This document shows, in pieces, positions 39,488 through 50,326 of a stretch of DNA of 64,000 nt (the stretch's first letter is position 1; each line of letters opens with the position of its first letter). Below the pieces are notes generated by a model. It was not told the DNA's origin and did not search any database. It was given only the letters and a program-made list of their open reading frames with translations. A program made the position numbers and the translations under genes. This stretch comes from Ralstonia pickettii DTP0602 (GTDB lineage Bacteria > Pseudomonadota > Gammaproteobacteria > Burkholderiales > Burkholderiaceae). Location: NCBI GenBank assembly GCA_000471925.1, contig CP006668.1:2232001-2296000 (forward strand), read 5' to 3'.

Positions 39488-41578
39488 ATGAAAAAAATCG
39501 CAGTCAAGGCAGGCGGCGCCGCGCTGGCGCTGGCTGCGGCCGGCATTCTGCTTGCCGGCTTTGCCGCGGTGGTGAGCCTGCGGCAGCTTCCTCCCGTTGA
39601 CGCCCTGCGCGACTACCGGCCAGACGTGCCGCTGCGGATCTACACCAGCGACAACGTGCAGATCGGCGAATTCGGCAGCGAGCACCGCGAGTTCATTCCC
39701 TTCGAGCAGATTCCCACGCGCATGGTCAAGGCGCTGCTGGCTGCCGAGGACGACCAGTTCTACCAGCACGAGGGCGTCGATATCCCCGGCGTGTTGCGCG
39801 CGGCGCTGGCCAACCTGGGCCAGGGCTATGCGCAGGGCGCGTCGACCATCACCATGCAGGTGGCGCGCAACTTCTACCTGTCGCGCGAGAAGACGCTGGC
39901 ACGCAAGTGGTATGAAATGCTGCTGGCCTGGCGCATCGACCAGTCGCTGTCCAAGGACCGCATCCTCGAGCTGTACATGAACCAGGTCTACCTGGGCGAG
40001 CATGCCTATGGCTTCGGCAGCGCCGCGCATGCGTATTTCGGCAAGCCGCTGGCCGCGCTGTCGCTGGCCGAGACAGCGATGCTGGCGGGGCTGCCCAAGG
40101 CACCGTCGACCATGAACCCGGTGGTCAATTTCCCGCGCGCCAAGCGGCGCCAGGAATATGTGCTGGGCCGCATGCTGGCGCTCGGCATGATCAGCCAGGA
40201 CGACTACCGCGAGGCCCGCGCCGCACGCCTCGCCATCTCCAATGACAGCCCCGGCAGCTTCGCCGGTCATGCCGAGTACGTGGCCGACCTGGCGCGCCAG
40301 CTGGCCCGCGACCGCTTTGGCGACGAGGCCTATACGCGCGGCCTGAACGTCTACACCACGGTGTCGTCGGTGCGCCAGACGCTGGCCTACGACGCGGTGC
40401 ATGGCGGGCTGGAAGGCTACGCGCGCCGCCACCGCAAGGCAATCAAGGCGCTGGCGCAGGGACCGCAGGCGGCGCTGGTGTCGCTGGACTGCGCCACCGG
40501 CGCGATCGAGGCGATGATGGGCGGCGCCGACTTTGCCGCCAGCCGCTTCAACCACGCCACCCAGGCGCTGCGCCAGCCGGGCTCGACCTTCAAGCCCTTC
40601 GTTTATGCGGCGGCGCTGGAGCACGGGGTATCGCCCGGCACAGTGATCAACGACGCACCGCTGGCCAACAGCTCGCGCTGGCAGCCTTCCAATGACGATG
40701 GGCGCTTTGTCGGCCCGATCACGGTACGCCAGGCGCTGGCCGAATCGCGCAACCTGCCTGCCATCCGCACGCTGCAGGCAATCGGCATCCCGTATGCGGT
40801 GGAGTTCGCCAGCCGCTTCGGCTTCTCGCCCAAGCGGCTGCCGCGCTACCTGCCGCTGGCGCTGGGCACCGGCACCACTTCGCCGCTGCGCCTCGCCGCT
40901 GCCTACGGCGTGTTCGCCAATGGCGGCCACCGCGTCGAGCCTTACCTGATCGAGCGCATCACGGACAGCGAAGGCAACGTGCTGTTCTCCGCCGGCAACG
41001 GTCAGGGGGCCGAGGGCACGGCGCCGCCGCGGGTGATCAGCGAGCGCAATGCCTTCGTAATGGACAGCCTGCTGCGCAGCGTGGTCGACGACGGCACCGG
41101 CGCGGGCGTGCGCCGCTACCTGCGCCGCGACGACGTGGCCGGCAAGACCGGCACCACCAACGATTCGGTCGACGGCTGGTTCGCGGGCTATGCCGGCGGC
41201 GTGGTCACGGTGGCGTGGATGGGCTATGACGACAACCGCAGCCTGGGCGAGCATGAATTCGGCGCCACCACCGCGCTGCCGGTCTGGGCCTCCTACATGG
41301 AAGGCCGCCTCGCCGGCGTGCCAGTGCCTGAGGCGCATGCGCCGGCTGGCGTGGTGCGCGTGGGCGATGACTGGATGTATGCGGAGTATGCCGACAGCAA
41401 CCGCGGCATCGCCTCCCTTGGCTTCCCGCCGCCGGCCACCCCGTCCCCGGCCCCCGTCGCCAGCAACGAGCCCGCGGCGCCCGCGCCGACGCCGGTAACC
41501 AGCGAGGCCATCGGCCTGCCCACCCCCGGCGCTGCACCGCAAGCGACGCCCATTGCGCCCGTCGACCCCAACCTGTAG
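39488..41578 (+). CDS. Penicillin-binding protein 1A-type glycosyltransferase/transpeptidase
   Basis: This 696-residue bifunctional peptidoglycan synthase has a membrane anchor at about residues 8-32, a GT51 domain (EDDQFYQHEGVDIPG, then ASTITMQVARNFYLSREK) and a transpeptidase domain with the three serine-acyltransferase motifs GSTFKPF, SRN and KTGTT. The C-terminal 70 residues are Pro/Ala/Thr-rich and probably disordered. It is shorter than the classical PBP1A, so it is a second, house-keeping-like copy or a variant. The ATG at 39488 starts the membrane segment. Confidence 0.92.
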   Translation: MKKIAVKAGGAALALAAAGILLAGFAAVVSLRQLPPVDALRDYRPDVPLRIYTSDNVQIGEFGSEHREFIPFEQIPTRMVKALLAAEDDQFYQHEGVDIPGVLRAALANLGQGYAQGASTITMQVARNFYLSREKTLARKWYEMLLAWRIDQSLSKDRILELYMNQVYLGEHAYGFGSAAHAYFGKPLAALSLAETAMLAGLPKAPSTMNPVVNFPRAKRRQEYVLGRMLALGMISQDDYREARAARLAISNDSPGSFAGHAEYVADLARQLARDRFGDEAYTRGLNVYTTVSSVRQTLAYDAVHGGLEGYARRHRKAIKALAQGPQAALVSLDCATGAIEAMMGGADFAASRFNHATQALRQPGSTFKPFVYAAALEHGVSPGTVINDAPLANSSRWQPSNDDGRFVGPITVRQALAESRNLPAIRTLQAIGIPYAVEFASRFGFSPKRLPRYLPLALGTGTTSPLRLAAAYGVFANGGHRVEPYLIERITDSEGNVLFSAGNGQGAEGTAPPRVISERNAFVMDSLLRSVVDDGTGAGVRRYLRRDDVAGKTGTTNDSVDGWFAGYAGGVVTVAWMGYDDNRSLGEHEFGATTALPVWASYMEGRLAGVPVPEAHAPAGVVRVGDDWMYAEYADSNRGIASLGFPPPATPSPAPVASNEPAAPAPTPVTSEAIGLPTPGAAPQATPIAPVDPNL

Positions 41579-41609
41579 TCCCTTCCCCACCATCACAACA
41601 ACAATACCG

Positions 41610-42863
41610 ATGTCCAGCCACAGCCCACTGCTGATCTGGTCGGTCGCCGCGCTGACCACGGCCGGCGTCCTGTTCCGCCCTTTTCGCCTGCCCGAGGCCT
41701 TCTGGGCCGCCGCCGGCGCCCTGCTGCTGTGCGTGACCGGCCTGCTGGCGCTGCCCGACGCGCTGGCGGCGGTGATGCGCGGCTATGACGTGTACCTGTT
41801 TCTCGCCGGCATGATGCTGATCTCCGAACTGGCCCGCAAGACCGGCCTGTTCGACCACGTCGCCGCACTGGCGGTGCGCCAGGCGCGCGGCTCGGCGCTG
41901 CGGCTGTTCCTGCTGGTGTACGGCTTCGGCACGCTGGTGACGGCGTTCATGTCCAACGATGCCACCGCGGTGGTGCTCACGCCGGCGGTGCTCGCCGCCA
42001 CGCGCGCGGCGCGGGTCCGGCATCCGCTGCCTTACCTGTATGCGTGCGCCTTTATCGCCAACGCGGCCAGCTTCGTGCTGCCGATCTCCAACCCCGCCAA
42101 CCTGGTGATCTTCGGCGAGCGCATGCCGCCGCTGGCGGCCTGGCTGGCGAGCTTCGCGCTGCCGTCGCTGGCCGCGATCCTGGCTACGCTGGCCGCCCTG
42201 TGGTGGACCCAGCGCGATGCGCTGTCGGAGCCGATCGAACACGACGTGCCGGTGCCGCCGCTGTCGCTGCAGGCCTGGCTGACGGCGCTGGGCATCGTGC
42301 TGACCGGCATCGCGCTGCTGATCGCCTCGCTGCGCGGCAGCGACCTGGGCTGGCCCACCTTTGCTGCTGGCGTGGCGACGCTGCTGCTGGTCTGCGCCAC
42401 GCGGCGCGAGCTGCTGGCGCCGGCGCTGCGCGAAGTGTCATGGGGCGTACTGCCGATGGTGGCGGGCTTGTTCGTGCTGGTAGCGGCGCTGGAGCAGACC
42501 GTGGTGATCCGCCACCTGGCCGACGCGGTCGAGGCCGCGTCGCGCCACGGCGGGGCCGGCGCGCTGCTGGCGGTGGGCGCGGTGGTGACGCTGGCGGGCA
42601 ATATCGCCAACAACCTGCCGGCCGGATTGATCGCCGCGTCGGCGCTGGCTGCCGGGCATGCGTCGCATGCCGTCACCGGCGCGGTGCTGGTCGGCATCGA
42701 CCTTGGCCCCAACCTGTCCGTGACGGGGTCGCTGGCCACGCTGCTGTGGCTGACCGCGCTGCGGCGCGAAGGGCATATGATCAGCGCCGGCCAGTTCCTG
42801 CGCGTGGGGGCCGTGGTCATGCCGGCAGCGATGCTGCCGGCGCTGGCGTTGCTGCTCTGGTAA
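41610..42863 (+). CDS. ArsB/NhaD-family anion transporter
   Basis: This 417-residue membrane protein has about 11 hydrophobic helices. The ISNPANLVIF and TVTLAGNIANNLPAGL-like segments with paired Asn-rich re-entrant loops identify the ArsB/NhaD (IT) superfamily. It lacks neighbouring ars genes, so arsenite export is only one possibility; another anion or sodium/proton exchange could be its role. ATG at 41610 has no strong ribosome site. Confidence 0.82.
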   Translation: MSSHSPLLIWSVAALTTAGVLFRPFRLPEAFWAAAGALLLCVTGLLALPDALAAVMRGYDVYLFLAGMMLISELARKTGLFDHVAALAVRQARGSALRLFLLVYGFGTLVTAFMSNDATAVVLTPAVLAATRAARVRHPLPYLYACAFIANAASFVLPISNPANLVIFGERMPPLAAWLASFALPSLAAILATLAALWWTQRDALSEPIEHDVPVPPLSLQAWLTALGIVLTGIALLIASLRGSDLGWPTFAAGVATLLLVCATRRELLAPALREVSWGVLPMVAGLFVLVAALEQTVVIRHLADAVEAASRHGGAGALLAVGAVVTLAGNIANNLPAGLIAASALAAGHASHAVTGAVLVGIDLGPNLSVTGSLATLLWLTALRREGHMISAGQFLRVGAVVMPAAMLPALALLLW

Positions 42864-43395
42864 GCGGCGGCCTCAGCCGGTAGGGGTGCCGGCGGTGGCC
42901 GGCGTGCGTGCTGCCGGCAGCAGCGGCCGGCGCAGGCCGGGCGCGGCCAGGCGTGCGGCGCTGGCGTGGTGTTCCGCCACGCCCGTTTCCACCGGTGCCG
43001 CCGGCAGCGGCACCGTCACGACATGGAGCAGCATCAGGCTGCTGCACGGAAAGGCAATCGGCATGGTCTCGTTGTCCCGACAAGAGTATGGCCGCCCGAT
43101 GCAGCGGCCGGTCGCCGGCGGCCTTCCTTCATCGGGCCGCCTGGCGGGTGCACCCATTATGTGCGCTTGTCGGCGCCGTGCGGGGCGGGCTTGAGCGATG
43201 TCATGAACTATTCACGGAAGGGCGTACGGTTGTGGCGTACTCGGCCCACCGCCGCCCGCATGGCGGCTTCCGTGGCGGGTTGTTCGGCCCGTGCATCTGC
43301 CATATAGTGGACCCGGCACACCCGCGCGGCGGCGCCGCCGCCGCGCGCAGTGCAAGCCTCTGGCAGCTCTCGATGCAATCCGGACACCCCGACTC
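42864..43395. other. Intergenic stretch with one weak small frame
   Basis: A minus-strand frame at 42873-43064 would encode 63 residues starting MPIAFPCSSLMLLHVVTVPL, with a signal-like N-terminus and a weak GAG before the ATG. It is not supported strongly enough to call a gene. A GC-rich palindrome (CGCGCGGCGGC and its complement) lies at 43322-43348 before folE and could affect folE translation or transcription. Confidence 0.35.
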
Positions 43396-44157
43396 ATGAC
43401 CAGCAAGGACGCGGCGCACCGCGCGAAGGAATTCAGCCCGGCCGAAGACCACGCCCACGGCAAGGAGCATGGCGCGGCCCCCACCGTCTCGTCCCGCATC
43501 CGCGCCCGGCTGCAGGCCGCGCAGGAGCGCTTCCACGCCAACGACAATATCGCGCCCTACCTCGAGCCGGGTGAGATGGAACAGTTGCAGACCGAAGTGC
43601 AGGCGCGCATGGAAGACGTGCTGCGCGCGCTGGTGATCGACGTCGACAATGACCACAACACGCAGGAAACCGCGCGCCGGGTCGCCAAGATGTACCTGAA
43701 AGAGATCTTCGCCGGCCGCTATGCCAAGGCGCCGGCGGTGACCGAATTCCCCAACGTCGGCCAGCTCAACGAGCTGATGATCGTCGGCCCGCTGCGGGTG
43801 CGCAGTGCCTGCTCGCACCATCTGTGCCCGATCATCGGCAAGCTGTGGGTAGGCGTGATGCCGAACCAGCATTCCAACCTGATCGGCCTGTCCAAGTACG
43901 CGCGGCTGGCCGAATGGATCATGTGCCGGCCGCAGATCCAGGAAGAGGCGGTGGCGCAGGTGGCCGACCTGCTGCAGGAGAAGATGAACCCCGACGGCCT
44001 GGCCATCGTGATGGAGGCCGAGCACTTCTGCATGCACTGGCGCGGGGTGCGCGACACCGACGCCAAGATGACCAACAGCGTGATGCGCGGCTCGTTCCTG
44101 AAGGACGACAGCTTGCGCCGCGAATTCCTCACGCTGCTGAACAACAACCGCGGCTAG
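43396..44157 (+). CDS. folE: GTP cyclohydrolase I
   Basis: FolE opens the tetrahydrofolate/pterin pathway by converting GTP to dihydroneopterin triphosphate. The 253-residue protein has the zinc ligands in RSACSHHLCPI and AEHFCMHWRGV, and a 45-residue polar N-terminal extension. The ATG at 43396 is chosen as the first with sensible sequence; the longer frame upstream is Arg-rich noise. The next gene encodes a BLUF light sensor. Confidence 0.94.
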   Translation: MTSKDAAHRAKEFSPAEDHAHGKEHGAAPTVSSRIRARLQAAQERFHANDNIAPYLEPGEMEQLQTEVQARMEDVLRALVIDVDNDHNTQETARRVAKMYLKEIFAGRYAKAPAVTEFPNVGQLNELMIVGPLRVRSACSHHLCPIIGKLWVGVMPNQHSNLIGLSKYARLAEWIMCRPQIQEEAVAQVADLLQEKMNPDGLAIVMEAEHFCMHWRGVRDTDAKMTNSVMRGSFLKDDSLRREFLTLLNNNRG

Positions 44158-44216
44158 AGGCCCCGCCCCAGGATCACGCCCCTTAAGCCACGCCCGATAC
44201 CGGAGCCGCCACGATC

Positions 44217-44660
44217 ATGCTAGTCCGCCTGCTCTATGCCAGCCGCGCCCGCCAGCCCATCGACGCCGCCCTCCTCGATGCGATCCTGGCCACCAGCCTC
44301 GAACGCAATCCGCGCCACGGCATCACCGGCGTGCTGTGCCATGGCAACGGCATGTTCCTCCAGGCGCTGGAAGGCGACCGGCAGGACGTGTCGCAGCTGT
44401 ACCAGGCGATCGCGCGCGATCCCCGCCATCACGACGTGACGCTGCTGCATTTCGAGGAAACCTGCGCGCGCGACTTCGCCGGCTGGGCCATGGGCCAGGT
44501 CAATGCCGCGCGCATCAACACCGCCACGCTGCTGAAGTTCTCGGCGCGCGCCGAACTGGATCCATACCGCACCTCGGGCGCGGCCTCGCTGGCGCTGCTC
44601 AAGGAGCTGATCGCGGGCGCGTCGGTGGTCTCGCGCACCGGCGAACGCGGCCGTCACTGA
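44217..44660 (+). CDS. Short BLUF-domain blue-light photoreceptor
   Basis: This 147-residue protein is a single BLUF domain with a short helical tail. The flavin-site residues Tyr7 (in LLYASRA), Asn31 (in LERNPRHG) and Gln49 (in MFLQALEGD) are all present, with the same spacing as in AppA. A Trp in GWAMGQV near residue 86 fits the switching loop. No output domain is attached, so it must act on a partner. It starts 59 nt after folE on the same strand and may be cotranscribed. Confidence 0.93.
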   Translation: MLVRLLYASRARQPIDAALLDAILATSLERNPRHGITGVLCHGNGMFLQALEGDRQDVSQLYQAIARDPRHHDVTLLHFEETCARDFAGWAMGQVNAARINTATLLKFSARAELDPYRTSGAASLALLKELIAGASVVSRTGERGRH

Positions 44661-44823
44661 GCCATCACGAGCGGTCACTGCGCCGCAACTGCGTCGCATC
44701 TGAACCGCCCGGGCTGTCCTGCGGCGGTCCTCGCATCATCTCCTCGCTGCCTGCGGCACTTGGGCCGCAGTCCTTTCCGCGCTAAGCACCCGCACCCGCA
44801 GCGCTAGCCCGTGCCCCGGCGCG

Positions 44824-45078
44824 CTAGGCAGTCACCTGGCCGAACAGGCCGCATTCCAGGTCGCTCTCGAACTCCTCGACCCAGACCGAACCGGGTCCGG
44901 CCTCGTAGATACTCTGCTTGTCCGTGCCCGCCCGGCGCACGCTGACACGGCGCGCCCCGCCGCCGTTGCTCTCATCGGAAATATCGAACATCTCGGGCGC
45001 CAGTCCGACCTGCATGCACACCTGCGTGACCTGTTGCTGCTCGTCGGCGGGAAATTGTGAGAACGGTCTCGTAGCCAT
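44824..45078 (-). CDS. Small unknown protein
   Basis: This 84-residue acidic protein starts MATRPFSQFPADEQQQVTQVC behind GGAGG with 5 nt spacing. It contains ARRVSVRRAGTDKQSIYEAG followed by an acidic C-terminus. No family or membrane segment is seen. The genes on both sides are unrelated. Confidence 0.6.
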   Translation of the reverse strand: MATRPFSQFPADEQQQVTQVCMQVGLAPEMFDISDESNGGGARRVSVRRAGTDKQSIYEAGPGSVWVEEFESDLECGLFGQVTA

Positions 45079-45248
45079 GGCATCCTCCGTCAAGGTTGAG
45101 ATCGCCGCTTGCGCGCAGCGCGAACGTGCGTGGCACACCATGCGCCACGCATGAAAACAGGCGTGCCGTTGTCATCCAACGGCGGCACGTCGCGCGCCGC
45201 CGCACCATGGCGGCGGCGCGCAGACCCTCCAGGGATTGTTGTTCGGAC

Positions 45249-45413
45249 TCAGCTCTTGCGCTGGGTCACTGCCACGAACGGGGCCGGCGCGTGCTGCACG
45301 GACTGGCTGCCGCAATTCGGGCAATTCGGATGGGAAGAGGTATGTTCTGCGAGATGCTCGGTTTTCTCGAACACATGGCCGCACTTCTCGCAGCGGTATT
45401 GGTAGACGGGCAT
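45249..45413 (-). CDS. FmdB-type zinc-ribbon protein (54 residues)
   Basis: This very short gene encodes MPVYQYRCEKCGHVFEKTEH and a second cysteine pair in NCPNCGSQS, the regular FmdB zinc ribbon. The ATG at 45413 follows GAGGG. Such proteins are common and of unclear regulatory function. It was read directly from the minus strand. Confidence 0.85.
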   Translation of the reverse strand: MPVYQYRCEKCGHVFEKTEHLAEHTSSHPNCPNCGSQSVQHAPAPFVAVTQRKS

Positions 45414-46100
45414 GGCATTCCCTCACGCGGTGCACACGCCGCGGGCGCCGCAAGCGCCACCCGGCCGTGGCCGGATGCTGCGCCGCACACGATGCCGGAC
45501 GCGTGTCAGGTTCATTCTAGGACAGCGATTTGCCACGCGCAGCGTGAAAGTTTCGTTACACGACATGCCTGGCTCCGGGGCCTGCGAGCCGGGGCCATCG
45601 CAAATCCACTTGCCGTCGCGGCGGTTTTCGGCCTCGCAATGATTTCAGACAAAAGACCTGGCACTGATGTCGCGGATCAGGCCATGAAATCGCGCGCAAT
45701 CCCGGGCCAAGTGCGCCGGCCCGGCGCCTTACTCTCTGGCTGGTCATGCCTGTCCCACATCGCGCGCCGGGCCGCCCCCTCGCGGCCCGATCCCGGAACT
45801 AGCCAAATTGCGATTCAACGGGGCGAGGAACATAGCCAGAATGCGGAATTTGTGCTGACGCAATGACCTGGCGCAACCGGAACCGGCCGGTTGCCATCCC
45901 GATCCGGAGACGCTGTGCAATGAATCACCCCACCCCGACTGGTGTCGTGCCCGCGTGGCCGCGCTGTCCCCCCACTTGTGCCGGACACGGCCGACACCCC
46001 ATCCCACCCGTGCGCTGCGCCGGGCAGCATCGCGCACGCCACGCCCCATGGAACTCCCGGGGCCGTCCAATTTCAGTTTCTTGAGCAAAGGATCCGAGGT
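45414..46100. other. Long gap upstream of the decayed two-component genes
   Basis: About 690 bp without a supported gene. Several short frames exist, but none has a ribosome site plus recognisable product. It may contain the old promoter for the response-regulator gene and relics of a further lost gene. No repeat or tRNA was recognised. Confidence 0.4.
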
Positions 46101-46751
46101 ATGCACGACCGAGTCATACGTGTCGCCCTGGCGGACGACCACCCGCTGGTCGTGGCCGCCCTGCGCGGCTGCCTGCAGCGCACCGCCGGCGTCGAAATCA
46201 CTTGCGAATGCCGCAACGGCACCGAGTTGCTGGGCGCGCTGGACAAGCATCCGGCCGATATCGCCATCACCGATTTCTGCATGGGCCACGGCGATGCATC
46301 GCTGGACGGCTTCAACCTGCTGAGCCGGCTGGCGCGCCGCCATCCGCGCACGCGCGTGGTGGTGATCAGCGCCCAGACCAATCCCGCCATCATCCGCCGC
46401 ACCATGAAGCTGGGCGTGCGCGCCTTCGTCAGCAAGGAAGACCCGCTGGAGGACGCGGTGCGCGCCTGCATCCACGTCGCGCTCAGCGACAACAGCTGCT
46501 TCCATTCGCCTTCGGTGCGGGCCATCCTGGAGCACGCCGCGCTCGCCGGTGCGCCTGCCACCGAACTCACGCAGCGCGAGCTGGAAGTGGTCAGGCTCTA
46601 TGCGCAAGGCTTCCAGCTGACCGACATCGCCAGCAAGCTCGGCCGCTCGGTCAGCACGATCTCCAGCCAGAAGACCGTGGCCATGCGCAAGCTCGGCGTG
46701 TAGACCAATACCAGCCTGATCCGCTACGCCTATGAGAATGGCCTTATCTGA
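46101..46751 (+). pseudogene. LuxR/FixJ-type response regulator truncated by a nonsense codon
   Basis: The receiver domain has DD (residues 10-11 in ALADDHPLV), the phospho-acceptor Asp in IAITDFCMG and Lys in FVSKEDP. A LuxR-type helix-turn-helix follows (ELTQRELEVVRLYAQG ... SVSTISSQKTVAMRKLGV). The codon after LGV is TAG at 46701-46703, but the frame continues with 15 family-like codons (TNTSLIRYAYENGLI) to a TGA at 46749-46751. The expected codon is Gln, so a CAG-to-TAG change is likely. The last helix would be lost. Confidence 0.85.
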
Positions 46752-46789
46752 CGCAGCCGGTCCTGGGGCAGCCGCCTGAGCGACGGCCG

Positions 46790-49700
46790 ATGCAGCAAGA
46801 CCTCGACCGTACCCGGGAATCGCTGGCCAGCGCCTTCGATACGCTTTCCGACAACGCCCGCCGCCAGCAACACCTGTACTCGGTGACGATCGCGGTGCTG
46901 ATCGCCATCGTTTTCCGGCCTGCTGCTCGCCGGCCTGGCGGCGGGCAAGCACCTGGACTACCGCCGCAGCCACGTGTCGCAGTACGTGGCCTCGATCGCG
47001 CAGTTGCTGCACAATGAATCGTCGTTCCTGCGGCGCACCATGCTGACGATCCGCTACTACCCTGACGCGCGTGCGCCGGACCCGTCGCGCCATGCCGGCT
47101 ACGAGGCGTTCCGGCGCACTGGCGCGGCCAGCGCCCACGTCGAGGCCGTGCGCAAGGATTACCACCTGCTTGCCGCCGATGCGACGCAGCGCGCCTGGGG
47201 CGCCGCGCTGCCGGCGCAGTTCGTGCGCCAGCGCGATATCGCGCTGGCGACCGTGGCCACGCAGCAGGCGTTCGATCTCGGCCACGGCGCCTACGCGGTC
47301 TCGCTCAACGAAGACAGCGCCATTGTCATCAGCCAGCCAGACGCCGGCGCGCGCGCCCCAATGGCGCTCGACCCGACGCTGATCCCGCTGCTGGCGCACG
47401 CGGCTCACGCAGGCGCTGCTGGACCGCACCGGCCACGCCGTGCCGGGGCGCGACGAGCAGGTCTGGGTCGGCCCGCTGCGCCATCCGGTGGATGATTCCC
47501 CCATCATGGTGCTGGCCGGCGCCGCCTATGTCGGCAATACCCCGGACATGCTGGTGGCCGCGCGCGTGGCCGGCATCGGATGCCACCCTCCGGGAGATCA
47601 GCGCGCGGGCGCGCCATATGTCGCATGATTCGCTGCACTACACGCGCTTGGGCGTGCTGCTGGTGCAGGAGTTGCGCGCGGAGTTCGGGCTGCTCGCCTA
47701 CTACCTGCCGTACCGGATGCTGGCTTCCGCACTGGCGGCTGAACTCGCCGTCATCCTCGGCGCCATGCTGCTGCTGGTGAGCGCGATCGTGCTGAGCGCG
47801 CGCTACTGGAGCCGGCACCTGCTGCGGCGCACGCACGCCGAAGCCTCGCGCGCGCTGGAAAGCGAACTGATGAACCACATCCTGGTCAGCGCCACGCGGG
47901 TCGGCCTGTGCATCGTGCGCCAGCGCGACTACGCCGTGCTGATGTCCAACCTGCTGGCCGATACGCTGCTGCAACTGCACGGGCGCGAGCGCCTGCTGCC
48001 GGATGCCGTGGCCGATGGCTTCGACAGGCAGCCGCGCCGCGGCGGGGGCGGCCAGGCCGCCAAGTCCGCCATTGCCAGCTTTACCGTCGCGGCACCGCCG
48101 GAAGCCGCCGACGCGCAGCGCCCTGCCGGCGAGGGCGGGCAGCGCTTCCTGCAGGTCACCTACGCGCCGGCGCGCTATCGCGACGACGAGGTGCTGTTCT
48201 GCGCCGTGCAGGACTGCACCGCACAGCAGGCGCTGCAGGAGCAATTGCGCTCGGCGCAGCAGGCCACCGAGGCCATGATGCGCGTGCGCGCCACCTTCTT
48301 TGCGGCCATGAGCCACGAGATCCGCACGCCGCTGAATGCGCTGCTGGGCAACCTCTAACTGCTGGCGCGCAGCGCCGGCATGGAAGCCTGTGCGCCGCGG
48401 CTCAAGGTGCTCGACACCGCGGCCGAGTCGTTGCGCCGCATCGTCAACGATGTGCTGGACTTCTCCAAGATCGATGCCGGCAAGCTCAGGCTGATCAACG
48501 AACCCTTCCGCCCCATCGATGCGCTGGAAAGCCTGGCGCTGACCTACGCGCCGATGGTGGCTGGCCGCGCAATCCGCTTCCACCTGTACCTGTCGCCATC
48601 GCTGGACGTGGAAGTCATCGGCGACCGCACGCGGCTGGTGCAGGTGTTCAACAACCTGCTCAGCAACGCCTTCAAGTTCACCGCCAGCGGCCGCATCACG
48701 GTCAGCGGCGATCTCCGCCAGGACGAGCACGGCACCCAACGGCTGGTCTGCCGCGTCAGCGACTCCGGCATCGGCATGCCGCCGTCGCTGCTCGCCCGCG
48801 CGTTCCAGCCGTTCGTGCAGGGCGATGCCGTCAGCGTCAGCCGCCATGGCGGCACCGGGCTGGGGCTGTCGATCTGCGCGCGGCTGTGCGAGCTGATGGG
48901 CGGCAGCATCGCGGTGGACAGCGTGCAGGACGTGGGCAGTGCCTTCACGGTGTCGATTCCGCTCGCGCCGTCGCCGGAACCGGCGCTGTCGCTCGATTCG
49001 CGGAGCGGCCATGTGATGGTGCTGTACCAGGACGCGCGCACCGGGGATCATCTCGAAGCGTGGCTGAATGCGGCGGGCTGGCGCACCAATGTGCTGGGCT
49101 CGCTGGCTGCGGTGCAGGAAACCCTGCATTTCAAGGCGCCCCAGGTCATCGTGGCCACCGACGAGTATCCGCTGGAGACGCTGGCCAGCCTGCGCGAGGC
49201 CACCCCGATCACGTGGTGTGGGTCACGCTGGAGGGCCCGCACCGTGCGCACCAGCGTGCACCCGGCGTCCTGGAGGTCACCGGGTTCAGCCACCGTGCGC
49301 TGCTTGAGTGCGTGGCGTTGGCGGTCGACAGTGCGGCGCCGGCGCCCGGGCACGCACCGCCACAGCGACTGCCTGCATTGGCCGCGGCAACGGCGGCGCC
49401 AACGATCCTGGTCGCCGAGGACAACCCGCTGAACCAGACCCTGATCACCGAGCAGCTGCAGACGCTCGGCTGCCAGCCGATCGTGGTCGGCAATGGCAAG
49501 CAGGCGCTGGCGGTGCTGGAAAGCACGCGTGTCGACGCGATGCTGACCGATATGCACATGCCGGTGATGGACGGCCACGAACTGCTGAGCGCGGTGCGCG
49601 CGCAGCATCCCTGCCTACCGGTGCTGGCCTTCAGCGCATTCACGAGCGAATCGTCCGAAGACTGGCAGCAGCGCGGATTCAGCGGGTACGTCGCCAAGCC

Positions 49701-50183
49701 GGCGTCGCTGCAGGACCTGCAGGCGTGCCTGCGCGGGCTGCCGGGGCTGGCGGACATCGGTGGCGCGGGGGGTGGCGCTACGGGCGCTGGCAGCGGGGAC
49801 GCACCCGTGGATATGGGCGGGGGGCGCCACGGCTGCCGGTATCGATGACAATATCTCCACTGATTCCGATTGCGATTCCGCTACCGACAACCCCGCCGAC
49901 ACTGCCAACCGCCGACGCTACGAAACCATGCTGCGCAGCCAGCTCCGGCACGACCTGCCGGAACTGGCCCGCATCGTGGCGCTGCGGGGCCTGCCAGCCC
50001 TGCAGCGCTGGGCGCACGCAGCGGCAGGCGCCTTCATGATCGTGCGCCGCAAGTCCATCGTCGGCGAGTGCCGGGCGCTGGAACGAGGCCGCCGCAGGCT
50101 GGACGCCGGCCGCCTCGGCCGCGGCCGAGGCGCTGCAGGCGCGGCTGCAGCGCTATATGAAGGCCGGGGAGGCACCCGGATAG
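46790..50183 (+). pseudogene. Hybrid sensor kinase (BvgS/RcsC-like layout) broken by many mutations
   Basis: Translated piecewise, this is a hybrid kinase: sensor with two membrane segments, histidine-box MSHEIRTPLNALLGN, NLLSNAFKFT, DSGIGM, GTGLGLSI, a receiver (VAEDNPLNQ, LTDMHMPVMDG) and an Hpt-like tail (WAHAAAGAF). The frame changes at about 46907-46920, 47398-47410, 47575, 49205, 49820 and 50090, and a TAA stands at 48356-48358 where LLGNLE-type sequence expects Glu. Catalytic motifs are intact, so decay is recent. It is the cognate partner of the upstream regulator. Confidence 0.88.
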
Positions 50184-50326
50184 CGCCGCAGCGGCGGGCC
50201 CTCGCGCATACGGTGCGGCCCGCCTACCACAATTGGCGGATTTGCGAGTGCCGCCACGCCGGACGATAATGGCGGTGCCGTGCCCTGGCCGCCACCCTGG
50301 CTATTCCTGGCGCGGCATTGTCTTCA

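Noticed and set aside
42873..43064. 63-residue minus-strand frame with a signal-like start
   Set aside because: The ribosome site is weak, the rest is Ala/Pro/Arg-rich, and the frame lies opposite GC-rich intergenic DNA; only noted in the gap entry.
45744..47507. 587-residue minus-strand open frame across the two-component region
   Set aside because: It runs opposite clear receiver and kinase sequence, has no motif, and mixes Arg/His/Gln-rich low-complexity sequence.
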